Assembly (NCBI GenBank): GCA_940337035.1
Contig: CALNHX010007457.1
Location: 1-64,000 of the forward strand
Direction: 5' to 3'
From: Agriotes lineatus
Lineage: Eukaryota > Arthropoda > Insecta > Coleoptera > Elateridae
Length of the DNA: 64,000 bases
Shown here: one piece after another, positions 43,191 through 55,922 of the stretch
Layout of the letters: each line of letters begins with the position of its first letter
Position numbering within the stretch: position 1 is the stretch's first letter
Position numbers and translations under genes: made by a program
The notes under the pieces: model-generated
The model's database searches: none
The model's input: only the letters and a program-made list of their open reading frames with translations
Told to the model about the DNA's origin: nothing

Positions 43191-45587
43191 TGAAAATGTA
43201 TTATTATGACTTGCGTCGCACCAATTATTAACGCGAAGAATACTTAAAACACAATCTCAATACGTAAATACGTTGAATACAGGATTTAAATCCAGATCTT
43301 ACTAAACTGTAAGGTACTGTACCATCAGCTAGCTTGTTCTGAACTAAACTAAAATCAAATTACTTGTCCTAATTTCCTAATTCATTTTGTTGTAAAGATC
43401 ACATGTTTCTTTACAAACTACAAAGTTTGAAGTATTTATGGCTAACCCAAAAGCAAAGAACAGAGTACCTATTTTAGCCAGAAGTACAATTTGTCTCGGT
43501 TCTCGTATTTATTTATAGATATTGACCTACCCGTTCTAGCGAGTTACAGCTAATAAATAAAGAAAATGAAGCATTTATTTTCGCTAGAGATTATATAATG
43601 TTAGTCACATAAAATATTTAAAACGACCATCTAACGAATTTAATGCTTTTATAAGTATTTTGATAAAACAATTTCCCACATTTTATGAAAATTATAAATT
43701 ATGTAACAGAACAAAAAGAATGTATAACAATTATGAAAGATTTTAGAAATTTAACCTGCGAAACTCATTTACATTATGTCATTTCTCTTTTTATTAAAAT
43801 TATGATTAACAGCATTCACAAAAATATAATTCAAAAGGTACATTATAATAATTCTAAAAATAAACTTCCAATTTTGTCATCTCAATAAGGCAGGCTACAG
43901 TGAAATGAATGCTTCATTTTACGATGTTCCACAGATTTTATTCGGGATATTATTAACTAAAAATAAATTTTAATTGTACAGAATAACTTGTTTATAACTT
44001 GAATTGAATTTCCTATTGTAGTCTTGCACGTGTGGCGGCGCGACATACACGATCGTTGACAAAGAAAACAAAATACACCGTTCATTTTGCATGGAATGTG
44101 CCGCCTTTAAAATAATCGTCTAGCGGTCATATTTATTTAGCAGTGCCTCGATTTTTTTGCTGAATATCAAATTGATATCATACGAACTCTAGCTCCAGTA
44201 TATCTGATTTGAAAATAATGATAAATGATGTAGATAGGGGAGGTTTTTTGGAATTACCTAAGTCAAAAAATAATGCTGTTATAATATTTAAGATCATTTA
44301 GTAGCTTATTTGTGTATAATGACGTTTCTTTTACGCACAGTAGTAAAGGGCCATAAATAACTCGACCCTTAGCTTTAAGAGCCGTTGGGTTGGATGTCTT
44401 TTGTTGTCGGACGGGTTAAATTTATCCCAGATTTGCCAATGGTCCGTTTCCTGTTTTAAGAGACACTTGTGAAATGTGTTAGATTTTAAGAAGCTGTAAA
44501 CAAACGGAGGAGGTCGAGGTCGGCTCAGGGAGCGATTGAAATAATAAATGTTTTATTGATTTTACGGTGTTTTTTAATTTCTCACAATTAAAAACATTTT
44601 TCGAAATTATGCACGCAATTATGAAACTACAGTAAACTAGAGCTGATATTTACTTGATCACTCGATATACTATAATCAAAGAGCACTCAATGCTCTTTGC
44701 TATAATGCTGACAAAACTAATATAGCTGATTTTGTGAGGCCTGTGAAATCTGACACTTTATGTGGGTGACCGCCCGACTCTGTTTTGGCTAAGAGACAAT
44801 GGGAAATTTTGTCTGCGTTTTGCAGTGAACTCAATGACAACTGGAAGGGACGCTAAATGCTTTGAAAGTGAGGCAAGTTGATTTTTAGGCAACCCGCAAG
44901 TGTGTAGTATCTCCCTCTCTGTTTAACATATTGAATAAATGGCAGAAATGAGCAAATTTGAAGGTTTTATTTTTTATTTCCTATCCTATCTTTTCTAAAA
45001 TAATGTATTAAAATTTATACAGATTATTTGATTAATCTTTAATCTTTTAAGAGGTAAAATAATTATTTAACTGTTTCTAGTATTTGTCAAAAATTTAATA
45101 AAATTCTGTATAGGTGACCATACAAATTTAACAGTCATTAAAATTTGTTAAAACCCTTATTTGCCTGATAAAACAATATTTAAAATCTATATTATATGTT
45201 TAAACAAAATTATAGATACACATATAGGGAACAAAATAAATCATTGGAAAAAAATTACAAATGAGAAAAGGTACAAAAATGAATAAGTAACTGGCCTTCA
45301 CAACACTTTTATTTCAACAATGATTTTATTTCAATTCAAAATATCACGGCTAATGCAAATGGTGAAACGCTTAATATCGATAATTGTTTGTAAACATTAT
45401 TATGAACACTTACAAGAGCAATATAAAGAAATAGTGATTATTAAGCATTTCAGCAGTTGTAATTAGCAATAAATTAAAAAGAATAAATGCTTTTATATAA
45501 TATATTATATGCAAAATACAAAATTTATTTAATAATATTTCATAGTACAAATATTTACATGAATAAATTATGTAAAATACAATTAGT
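43191..45587. other. No gene recognised; AT-rich
   Basis: This contains the 5' side of the P-like transposase gene and the 3' side of the second THAP gene. No exon, repeat boundary or motif is visible apart from tiny hairpins such as agagcactcaatgctct near 44681. The frame at 43685-43888 looks random. Confidence 0.5.
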
Positions 45588-46570
45588 CTAGTGGGCAAAC
45601 TGCTTCATTAATGTAGAGTAACGTCTTTGGCCACGATCTTTAATTTCAGAGTCTGTTTTCTGCAGAAGCACAAGCTCTAAAGGCAGACCTAAAAATTCAT
45701 TATTAATTTTCTAGTACAATAGTTTAGCACAAGCATTATTATTAACCTTCAAAATAATTTTTCAGGACAGTATTTAAATTTTCATTGCTATAGCCACTTT
45801 TTGAAATTTTCTTAATGAGATGTTTCATAGTAGACACCTTTAAATTTCTCCTCTTGACTTTTTGTTTTAAAGTTTTTACTTGTCTTTTCAAGCGGAAAAG
45901 TCTATCATCTATTGCCGCAGTCTGCGTTTCTTGGTCCCTGAGCAGTTTTTATCCTCTAGCAGATGACGATGGCAAATTTATCGATTCTGGTGTAGTAACA
46001 CGAAAATCAATACTCATAGGTTCTTCTTTAACCCTATCATCTGCCATCTAAAAAAAAATAACAAAAAAACAATAATTTTTTGCATAATACAGAAGGTTAT
46101 TTTAATAACTCACATCATGTCGAATTAATTTCCTGCGAGGTGTTGTCTTTTTCAATAGATGTTTTGGAAATGAAAAAATACTTGGCACAGCATGAAGTTT
46201 GAGTAATTTAGTATTACATCCTGGACTAATTTGATAATCCGCAGATAAAAAATGTTGCCCGCACAGTCTACTCGTCTTAGAAGGCAACCAATTCTCTCTT
46301 CTTATTGCTTTCACCCAAAGTTCCAGAATCTCTGGACGTTTGAATGGAAAACTAAAATAAACATATACTTAATTAATAATAAAAATTATTATATACTTTT
46401 TTAACTTTTATAGGTTAACTACATTTTATGAGCATTTTAAATCTTAACATACAACAAAGATTTTATAGACTTTAGACTATTAAAAAACTGTAAACTTACG
46501 TATGAAATGAAATTGGTTTTCTTGCATTCTGTACATTATTGCAACCATAAGCTACACAATTAAGCACCAT
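45588..46570 (-). pseudogene. Short THAP-domain gene, four exons, one nonsense codon
   Basis: Exons 46570-46500, 46351-46114, 46047-45747 and 45688-45588 join in phase with GT-AG introns. Exons 1 and 2 encode a THAP domain: MVLNCVAYGCNN, KRPEILELWVKAIRRENWL, RLCGQHF and AVPSIF. Exon 3 has a charged coiled-coil region (RLFRLKRQVKTLKQKVKRRN). Exon 4 ends RRYSTLMKQFAH then stop, resembling the place where the transposase region of P-like elements would begin. A TAA at 45951-45949 interrupts exon 3, yet the frame is otherwise open. About 236 codons. It may be a truncated P-element relative or a THAP gene with one mutation or sequence error. Confidence 0.75.
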
Positions 46571-48455
46571 GATTACTCAGTTTCTAACCACAACACTTGG
46601 AAAATGGTTTTGGCACTATTTTGCTGCAATTTGCTTTAAACAAAATACACCAACCGCTTGATGTAAATGTATTCGACAAACTAAAAGCCTTTTCAAAGAT
46701 ACAAGCTCCTCAAAATATTAACAAATTGTAATAAATGGGAAATGAACCGCACAATCCCCATTCACTTGCATCTGTAAAACAGAGATGGGAATCCTACACG
46801 TACATTCCCTCTCACTCTGTCGCCCCTGACACAGTTTTGCGTGCTTTGCGCACGCGACGGGTCCTTTCCAGTTACGTTAGAGTTCACTGGCGTTTTGTAA
46901 CCCAAGTTACTTTCGTTCGAAGGATGTGTTAACCTTGGCAACACCGCACTTTAGTTTAAACCAACGAATTCTAGAATTATGGTTCTGCTCTGAGCTGTTT
47001 AACTGGGATCCCTCCTGCCAGAGGGATAAGACCTGGGAGCCTAGCGGGCGGGAGATTTTAAGCTATACGCTAATACTGCCTAGCGCTGAGTCTCTTCTCA
47101 TTATATGCTCTTTGATATAAGTATGTTTATTTTTAAACAAAAAGGAAGCATATGTTCTAGTAAAACTGAATTATTTATTACCTAGTTTGTTTAGAGAGTT
47201 AATTTTTACGATGAATTATGATTACTTTGAAAATGAAATTTACTTCTTATTCTTTTTTTCATTGTTTTCAGATAAGCATAATAAAAAATATCGTTTATTA
47301 CAAATTCAGAAATGGATATTTCCGTGCTTGCATGACTTCCCATGTTCGGCTTCGCCTAACACGAGAATTTGTCACGCGCGCACGAAGAAATCCTTATTTC
47401 CAGACTCGTAATGAAATATACTATTTAAAACATGTACACGTATTAATGTTCGAAAAATACGTAATATCAACGAGATGTGCAGAAGGCAATGAGAAAACAA
47501 TTAAAGAATCTGTCAAGTGTGATAGTGACGAACAATGTTTTTACGATACAAATTTGACAGTTTTCGAAGTGATGTCTATCTGTCAGTCTGTGAGTCTGTT
47601 TCTTCTCTACAGCCCAGACGGTTTAACCCAGCAGTTCTTAACCTCGGGTGGCCAGGGTTTTTGGATAGGTCGAGGTTGTTTATTTTGCCTATCGTTTCAA
47701 AACATTTAAGAAACATTGAAAAGTAAATAGAAATGTGTCTTCCAAAAAATGTTCAAACTGAAAAATATGTAGTCTGTTCAGTAAACATAAAAACACAAAG
47801 TGGCCTTTGATTTCTAGAATTTCACGAGTGTACTTCCAAAATTCATATTTGTCTAGGAATGTACTTACAAAATGTTATTAAAATAAATAGGTTAATGGCG
47901 TGACACTTACTTAGCATTTGTCATAAATGTTATAAATAACTACTTTGTCAGGCCATTTTGCAGTCTTTAGCAACTCAATTAACCATTTAAGCCTTCAAAG
48001 CAGTTTGACTGTATTTCAAATCCCTTTTTGGATATTTTTGTAAGCATAATGATTTTGTAGACCCCTGGTATTATTGTCGCAAATTTGTGGCATTTTGGAC
48101 ATCCCTTCTAGTTTTGTTTCGGCAGTTGCATGTTTAACACTTCAATATTTCGAACATTTAAAAATTCAGCCTGTGGGTGCGGCAAGGATGGCTGTGGCTA
48201 GCTCTGCGGCCGCCTGCTGCATGTCTAGCGCATTCTGCGCTGTGATTGATTGAGGCGATTTCTCCTCGAGCGCAGGTGGTCGTTGACGACCGTTAGATTA
48301 TTCAGCCCCGAGCCGTCGAACTAGCAAGTTGAAAATTAAAAGCTGGCGCGGCGCCTCCGCGCTTGACGCGGGGGCGTCGGTCCTTCCGTTTGTGCTGTTT
48401 TAGTAAGGCGTTTTATGTGATCATTTAAACTGTGTTACGGAGTTAGTAGAAGAGA
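46571..48455. other. No complete gene; GC-rich segment at its right end
   Basis: 46735-47110 and 48150-48440 are GC-richer than the surroundings. The right end (about 48430-48455) is the beginning of a LINE endonuclease fragment continuing after the insertion at 48456-49711, so the GC-rich block before it may be that element's leader. The long plus frame at 47218-47709 shows no recognisable content. cagcagttcttaacctcggg near 47631 resembles a hAT end, but no partner was found. Confidence 0.4.
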
Positions 48456-49971
48456 AACAAGCAACTGCAATCCACAATATCAGCAGAATACAATATTTAG
48501 CTAATCGGTGCATCACCGGAGCCTTTAAAGGCTGGATGCTATTTTAAATCTGTCACCTCTGCACATCTTCTTGGAAGGTGAAGCCAGAATGGCAGCCTAC
48601 AGATTACAAAGTACCGGTCACTGGATGATCACAGCTAATAATCTAGGACATGGCAAGATCATGTCACACATCAACAACCCAATATTAGAAATGGGTTCTG
48701 ATCTTATAATCAAAGCCTATGACTTTGAAAAGAATTTTACTGTACACACAAGTTGGAATCCGGAACCAACTATCAACTCCAACAAATAAGAACATCATTT
48801 TTTACACTGATGGATCTAAGTTTGAAGGGGGTACAGGTTCCGGTGTGTACAGTACCAATCCTAGAACCAACGAAAAAGTCAGTCTAGGAAAGTTTTGTTA
48901 CATCTTTCAGGCTGAAGTGCAAGCTATTAACGTATGCGCAAACATCAGCATAGAAAAGAAGCTGCTCAATCGAGACATACACATTCTCTCAGATAGTTAG
49001 GCAGCACTGAAAGCGCTAAACGCTTTCAGTACTTCATCGAGACTGGTCAAGGAATGCAAATCCAAACTTCAAACCTTAGGCCAGGGAAATACAGTAAAAT
49101 TATGCTGGATTCCAGGTCACCAAGGTATTGAAGGAAACGAAAAGGCGGACAAGCTCGCAAAAGAAGCAGCCCGTAATGCAATGACCGGTCCAGAACCTGG
49201 TCTAAGCAGCCAGAAAAACCAAGCCCGCTCAGCCATTAATGAATGGGTCAATACCGCACACCAACTAAGGTGGAGAAACTACAATCAAGCAACACACTGC
49301 AAAAGATTGCTAAAAACTCCGAATCCACATACCACCAAAACCCTGTTGAGACTGAACAGAACTCGAATCAAGCAAGTAGTCAGTCTACTAACAGGCACTG
49401 GAGCATTCAGAGAATTTATGCACAGGATCAATATCTATAGAGATGAACCTGTTTGCAGACTATGCCAAGAGGATGATGAAACAGCCTATCATATCCTCTT
49501 TGAATGCCCAGCATTAAAGCGTAAAAGACACCAACTCGATTGGAGCCTTAACTCTATTGACAACCGCAAGCTAGTAGGGGACATTGCAAGTCTAGTAAAA
49601 GATATGGATGTCGGCCTGCTAACTTGAAAACTCTCGACAGTACAAAAAGCCCAAAGGGCTGACGTGCGTATGCCAGCAAAAGGCAGTCGTGGAATCTAAT
49701 CTAATCTAATCTAGTAGAAGAGATGGAAAAGCAGCAATTAGAATATTTAGGTATAACGGAAACGAAAAAGAAGGGGCAGGGTTTAATCAGAATAGCGAAA
49801 GGATACTGGTTTCTCTGGTCGGGAATCGAACAAACAAAAAGAGGAAGTAAAGGAGTGGGTCTGATAATAAAACCGGAAAAAATGGAAAATATAGTAAAGG
49901 AAAAATTCGTAAACGCCACCAGGATTAGTTTTCGTGAGTCGTGTTACCTGTGGGTGTCACATGTCACATAA
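48430..49971 (+). pseudogene. LINE endonuclease fragment split by another LINE
   Basis: Before the insertion the frame gives CVTELVEE, and after it MEKQQLEYLGITETKKKGQG, then WFLWSGIEQTKRGSKGVGL. The endonuclease is of the same general type as in the LINE at 22194-25291 (compare SETKKKGKG). The fragment ends near 49971 without active-site motifs further on. The insertion at 48456-49711 separates the two parts within one codon run. Confidence 0.75.
48456..49711 (+). mobile_element. 5'-truncated LINE of R1/I type with RNase H domain
   Basis: tagtagaagaga is repeated at 48444-48455 and 49712-49723. The 3' tail is (TAATC)n (taatctaatctaatct). Coding pieces on the plus strand: IIFYTDGSKFEGGTGSGVY, then AEVQAINVCANISIEKK and HILSDS (RNase H, followed by one stop at about 48999), then LCWIPGHQGIEGNEKADKLA, and after that a C-terminal zinc-binding motif, CRLCQEDDETAYHILFECPA, ending at 49627. 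The reverse transcriptase is missing through 5' truncation. Confidence 0.9.
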
Positions 49972-50035
49972 ACACTTGCAATTTATAACCAAAACGTCTA
50001 AATCTGCATCTTGCTTTGTTAATTTTATTATCCTA

Positions 50036-50061
50036 GGAACTTAATAATAATATTAAGTTCC
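50036..50061. repeat. Near-perfect 26-bp palindrome
   Basis: ggaacttaata and tattaagttcc are separated by four bases. No neighbouring gene explains it. It could be a hairpin end of an unidentified element or a protein-binding palindrome. Confidence 0.6.
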
Positions 50062-50539
50062 GTTGTCAAGAAAAAGCAGCAAACAAATATAATCACCGAC
50101 TTACACGTTTTGTTATTGTTACTAAGACTGCATCACTGACTTACATGATCAGCAGCGGGAAAAAGAGTTTTAATCAGATCAGTATAATTTACTATACATG
50201 ATACACTGTTATTTAATTATGTGTAACCTCAATGTCTTAATTGAGGTCGATGGTTTGGCTCCTCAGCAGCTTTTGAGTCGGATGGTGTTACAACTTAATT
50301 TGAGTTTGTTCGCGAATTATTCACTCACTTTCATTGTTGCTATCGTCTGATGTTATCACTAGATCTTGCGTTAATTTGCTCTTTAGCCTTTTGTGTAAAG
50401 ATTTTGTACCTATGTTATGATAAGTAACACTTGCACTTGTAAACGTTCTTGAAGAATCATTTATTTGTTGTTTGGATGTACTGCTGTATCGTGGGAATTC
50501 CTAGTTCGTCGTGGATTTATTTGTTTCTTATAAACCATG

Positions 50540-51715
50540 GTGCTTTTGTTGCGATTCTCAGAACTTTATTTTGTTGTACTTGTAATTTGTTAATATTCGT
50601 CTTTGATGTGTTCCCCAAATTTGGGAAGCATACATTAGTATTGGTCTAAGTATACTTAAGTATATAAGTTTTGCACATTGGATCTGCAGTGAGGACCTTT
50701 TATTTATTATAGGATAAAGTAGTGCTAACCTGGTATGAAACTGATTCAACTTTTTATTAGTGTGATACCCCGAAGATAGTTTAGTATCCAAGTAGACACC
50801 TAGATATTTGACAGCCGAGTCTTTTTCGTTCCAGTTTATTGGTGAGTGGTTAATAATTAAATTGAGAGGATTAATGATGAGCTTCAGTGAAAATATTTTG
50901 GCCTCGCACTTTAACGGGTTGATCTTTATCCTCCATTTGCGGAACCTTTTGCTCACTCTGTCTAGAGATTGTAGTACTCTCGCAGTTGCAGTTGCTAGGT
51001 CATTATGTTGGGTAATAATAGCTTTGTCGTCTGCAAACATAGCAATCATTGCTCGAGGACATGTGGGAACATCGTGGACATAGATGTTGAATAGCAGTGG
51101 GCTTAGGATGCTTCCTTGAGGAATTCCAGCCTGGATATATTTTGTTGGGGACAATATAGAGTTAATCTTGCCTGAAAAGGTTCTGTTATGTAGATAAGAC
51201 TGAAGTATTCTGATTAAGTAGCTGGGTGTTTCAATCTGTATTAATTTATATAGTAAACCTTCAATCCATACTCCATCAAAGGCTCGAGTCAGGTCTAAGA
51301 AGGTATTGTTGTATATATTTTTTCTTCAAATCCTTTCTCTATCGCTTCTGCGATTTTTAAGAGTTGATGGCTAGTACTATGGTTTTTTATAAAACCGAAT
51401 TGTACATTTGCAATAATATCATGGCTGCTTACGAAATCATTTAATCTTTTATTTTTTTTTGTTCTAATAGTTTCGCTAAAGTGCATAGGAGACTTATAGG
51501 CCTGTAGTTTTCAGGTTTCCATTTGTCTTTTCCAGGTTTGTTGAATGGTTTTTTCCAGTCTTTGGGGAAGTATCCAAGTCTAAGGCAATTATTAAATATG
51601 ATTGCCAGGTATGCCAGTGCTTACTTTGTTAGGTTTTTCAAGCTACGTTTGGTATACCATCAGGTCCAGGCGATCTTCTTATCGGTAGTTTTTCTATCAC
51701 GGTTTTAATTTCCAA
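50540..51715 (-). pseudogene. Jockey-type LINE reverse transcriptase fragment
   Basis: On the minus strand, broken frames near 51700-51295 give NVQFGFIKNHSTSHQLLKI; then from about 51190 the frame is open: QAGIPQGSILSPLLFNIYV, MIAMFADDKAIITQ (the FADD box), KWRIKINPLKCEAKIF, AVKYLGVYLDTKL and RPILMYASQIWG, stopping near 50558. The arrangement is that of Jockey-clade elements. At least two frame changes lie upstream of the palm; the endonuclease is absent. Confidence 0.85.
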
Positions 51716-51759
51716 AAGGGATGTGTGCTGAAAGTGACCAGGGTAGTTAGATAGATAAT

Positions 51760-52380
51760 TTGCTATTTTTAACGCCTATGTTTATTTTCTCTCTGAATTT
51801 GTTCAGTGGATTTTCTATGTACAAGTTGAATAGTGGTGGCGACAACGCAGATCTTTGTCTCATCCCTTTATTAATCTTATCGTAGCTATTTTGTGTGCGT
51901 TACTCAAGTTCATTACCAGTTTCTGTTCCGCATAAAGGATTTTTTAAACATTTCTACCTCTACATTTAATACCTGCTCCGCGCATGACCTCAAAGAGCAC
52001 ATCCCACTTTACTTAGTCGAAGGCCTTTTTCATGTCGACAAATGCGATGTAAGTATTTTTACCTTTCCTCATATTCTTTTCTACTATTAGTCTTAGAGCT
52101 ATTATCGTTCTCTTTTAATCGAGTTTCTCCTGAATCCAAACTGATCTCCTGCGAGTTGTCATCTTATTATCCATTCTATTCTTTCCTAAACGATTTTTGT
52201 TAGTATTTTCGATGCGTGTGTTACTAAGCTGATTGTCCAATAGTTTTCACATTTATCTACTTTTCTCTTTTTTGGGATCGTTATTATTATGTTGTTATTA
52301 AAGTATTCTGGTACTGCTCCTGTGTCCTACACTTCTCATACTATTTGGTATAATATGTTATGATCGTTTTCTCCTATATG
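51760..52380 (-). pseudogene. Second LINE reverse transcriptase fragment
   Basis: Minus-strand pieces include AGDQFGFRR (near 52140), FVDMKKAFD (near 52030) and SALSPPLFNLYIENPLNKF (near 51850-51800), with stops and frame changes between. The family differs from the Jockey-like fragment beside it. Only the fingers and palm region is recognisable; the YADD box was not found. Confidence 0.65.
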
Positions 52381-53389
52381 TTTGATCACAAGTGTGTTAT
52401 ATTACCAATAAGTAATCCACGAGAGAAAAGTTGAGTATTCAAGGCCGTCAAGCCGGGAGGGGTCTTTGCTCGAGTGAATTATTTGTAATAAGACACGCGT
52501 GCCACACAACATTTTATCCAATAACTCAATAAATACTAAAAACAAATTTTGTACTAACAGTTGTGAAAAGTCAAAGTGACGAATTAATTGGTGAACTAAA
52601 GTAAGTAAAGACACGAGAGTAAGTGAAGTACTTATAAGTCACGTGTGAGTTATTAATTATAGCCCACAGTGTTAAGGGTAACGCGGATTATGATGAGAAC
52701 AAGCCAACACCATATTACTATTGGATAAAAGTACATTTTTGTATACTGGTAACTAGTATGATAGCACCCATCTATCAGCTTATTAACGAGTCCAATAGGT
52801 ACATTTTTATGGCCTAGGTCAGTAGCAGTTAACGGCACCTGTGATTCGTATTATACACGAGCATTTTGAAAGCAATTAATTTAGGATCGTTCTTTAATAA
52901 TCAAAATGCTTCTTGTTCTTGTTCAGTGTGCAAAAAAATCATACGACACACGTCCGGTACGCGCGTTTATGGCCTCACGTTTCTCGCCCTGACGAGATCT
53001 ACCGTGATGTTCTAACTCGGCCATAAATGTTTAGCTACCGGCCTAATGTAGTAAATAGCTATTACTTCGTATGAAGCAAAAGTAAGCTTTTTAAATGAGA
53101 AACGTAAAAAGCAATTAATCATTTAAAATTTTGTACTTTTCTTGTTTACAGAAAAAACAGTATGTATTATATGGATTAAAAGTGGCTCTGTTTGACTGGA
53201 AATGTTTGCGTTCGTCGCTTGGCTACGCTGCGCTCCCATTCGCAAGTGCAAACATAGTTGATTGTCAAACAAAATGCCACTTTCAATCCTAATAAAACAA
53301 TATACTATTTTAAAGATTGCAGTCACAAAGGCATGAAAAATATGTGTCGTAAAGTTAAGATATGTTATCTTACAGTAGTGGCTTTTGAT
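52381..53389. other. No gene recognised; contains a hairpin near 53178-53290
   Basis: gattaaaagtggc (53174) faces gccactttcaatc (53277), with gtttgac and gtcaaac just inside, around a core rich in cgctgcgctcc. This looks like a small foldback element. The rest has no recognisable gene. Confidence 0.5.
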
Positions 53390-55600
53390 GTAAGTATACC
53401 CTGTTCACTTCTTTTCTGCATGAAGGTTGGCCATGGAAGTTTCCGCAATTTAGCTGTGTAAAATCACTTTGTTGTTTGTGTTTAAACTATGTCTACCTTT
53501 GAGAGGTTATGGTTTCCAAATGCATTTATGGTGATCTAAATATAAATTCACTTGAACCTAATTCACCTGATACCACATATTACGAGTATAAGGATATGCT
53601 TGACCTTTTGGGTCTCACACAGATAATAACTAAACCAACTCGGCTTGGATTATCACTCTTGAATCATACGAGTATTATCACTTCGAAAGTGAATATCGTA
53701 GTGGAACCAGATACTAGCGAGTCAACTTTCGTCGATCATGAAACTATGTACTGTAACCTGTGTTTTTAAAATGTTCAAAATATTTCCTTCTTTAAAACAA
53801 TAAAAAGTTTCAAAATTGTTAACAAGGATTTATTTTTAAATGATATACAACAAATTGCATGTCAAAATATTTTTCATATTGATACTATTGATTCCAAGAT
53901 TTCCTATTTAAATGACAATATCGTATACGTCATTAATAAACATGCCCCTATTAAAAATGTTAAAGTTAATAAAAAAAGAATACCATGGTTGTCAGATAAT
54001 ACTAAATATTCAATAAAACTCAGAGATAAAGCTTATATTAAATTTAAACGAACACAACTGCCTGCTCATTGGGATTATTATAAATCTCTGCGTAACTTTA
54101 CCACTAAAACTATCAAACTGGAAAAAAAACTTATCTGAAATATAAACTAAATACCGATAAACCCAAAGAAATGTGGTATGAACTAAAAAAATAAACATCG
54201 TAGCTGATAACAAAAACTGCGATTTACCTTCTCATCTTCAAAAGCCAGATGAAATTGATAATGATTTTCTAGATAGTATACCTACGGTTAGTAGTGGCTA
54301 CACAGAAATCTGGAATTACTATAAAGATAAACAGAACCATTCTAATTTTAAGTTTCTTTCTGTAGACACCTATATAATTGGGAAGTTTCTTAGGGAAATA
54401 AAAGTGACGCTTGTGGCTGGGATGAAATAAGCATCAACATTAAAAAACTTTTTTCCAATGATTTTACCTTACTTAACGCATATTATGAATTGTTGTTTAT
54501 CTTCTAGCACGTTTCAAAATGTGTGGAAACAAGCAATGGTTGTACCTATTCCTAAGATATCTGCTTCCAACGAATACAAAGACCTGCGACCAAATAGTAT
54601 TCTCCCTGCCTTTTCAAAAATCTTAGAAAAAGTAATAAATTCACAGTTACGATCTTATCTAAATGAACATAAGGGGTTACCTATAAATCAATCTGGTTTT
54701 TTAGAGCTGGCCATAGCTGTACTACTGCTTTATTGAGCGTCACTGACGATTTAATGCAAGCTGGTGATCAAAATAAAATATCGGTTTTAAAACTTTTAGA
54801 TTTTACAAAGCTTTTGATACCATTAGTGATAATATTTTACTGGCTATTTTCAAGTACATAGGTCTTCCTCGCACTGCGGTTGGTTTTATTCAAAGTTATT
54901 TGTTTTACAGGGTACATAAAATGGTTGGGTGCTGCTTGTCTATATCATAAAATAATTACTGAAAAATGTCCTTATTTATTTAATAAAATATCATTCAGAC
55001 GCAATGTGCATCATATGAATTTACGATTTAAATGTGAAATAACACCACCTCTTCACCTTGTATGAAGGATCTTTTAGTTATAACATTTCAAAGTCTATAG
55101 TTCTATCACGGATTGCTTCAAAACAGTATCACTAACATTTTTCAAAAATAAAGTTAGCCAAATTTTGCTAAATATCCAAGTAAATTAATTATTTATAAGC
55201 ATATACGATGTACAGAACTCATATTTTGCTTGAGGAAAGCAATAATGCCTTTATTTATTAATTTTTCTCTTTTTCATCTCTTTTTTCTTGTCTGCGATTT
55301 CTTTTTGTATAATTAGACTTTTGTGTTAGGGCCCAATGAAAGAACAGTACCAACAGATTTGGGCCCTGAGGCTTCCACATTGTTTGTTATTGCAATTGCT
55401 TTGAGAATATATATTTATTTGCTTTCTATACCTGTTTAAATCTTTTTTTTTACTGAAATGTGTCTGTGTATCTGGATCTGTGGAACTAAATAAATAATTA
55501 TTATTATAGTAATTTTTGTGTATGTAGGTACCAGTTTCAGTAATTGTGTAATTGATTTTTTTTAATTAAGTACATGTTGGTTCTTACAAATTCTTTAGTT
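53390..55600 (+). repeat. Dispersed repeat (as at 4725-5020) split by a LINE
   Basis: 53390-53529 matches about 4722-4850 (ccctgttca, gcatgaaggtt, aatcactttgtt and tttccaaatgcattta), and 55507-55600 matches about 4923-5015 (tagtaatttttgtgtatg, tttaattaagtacatg). About 70 bp present in the other copy is missing where the LINE sits. Confidence 0.75.
53530..55506 (+). pseudogene. CR1/Jockey-type LINE, 5'-truncated and decayed
   Basis: Plus-strand pieces in order: GDLNINSLEPNSPDTTYYEY (endonuclease, cut at its start), IPWLSDNTKYSIKLRDKAY, QNVWKQAMVVPIPKISASN with LRPNSILPAFSKILEKVINS (start of the reverse transcriptase), then GLPRTAVGFIQSYL near 54860. After that the palm is deleted and the frame resumes at CPYLFNKISFRRNVHHMNLR, matching the C-terminal region of the remnant at 13857-14344 (compare NKIEFRCDVHSVNMR). 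The 3' part ends in an attatta-type tail at about 55505. Many stops. Confidence 0.82.
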
Positions 55601-55607
55601 TTAGATA

Positions 55608-55922
55608 CAGGGTGCTCCAAGCTGTTTTTAATTCATGTGGTGGGAGGATATACCGATGGAGCCAAAATTATATATAACATCAATGAGATAACATGAACAA
55701 AGAAAATAACACGTGTTGCTTGAGTAAGAAAGAGATAAACATAGTAGTAAGTATTCGAGTACTCTTGACGCTTATTTTAATTATGACATATGTCAACTAA
55801 ACATGCATACTAAAATTTTTGTTTTATATAGTCATTTCTTTCGTACTCAAGCATTCTATTTTTTATTCATGTTATCTCATTGCTTTTATATATAATTATA
55901 TCCCCATCCGTATTACTCCAAA
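55608..55922. mobile_element. Foldback MITE
   Basis: The left arm with ggtgctccaagc, taccgatgg and tgagataacatgaac is mirrored on the right by gttatctcattg, ccatccgta and actccaaattg. About 315 bp, no coding capacity. The target duplication is unclear. Confidence 0.6.

Noticed and set aside
46735..47110. A promoter or CpG island of a host gene
   Set aside because: Only modest GC enrichment and no exon next to it that I can support.
47631..47660. A hAT terminal repeat (cagcagttcttaacctcggg)
   Set aside because: No inverted partner or 8-bp duplication could be found.
47218..47709. A 163-codon gene
   Set aside because: No recognisable motif, overlapping alternative frames, and low-complexity composition.
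52402..52838. An LTR or coding exon
   Set aside because: No partner repeat, no TG-CA ends that pair, and frames without motifs.
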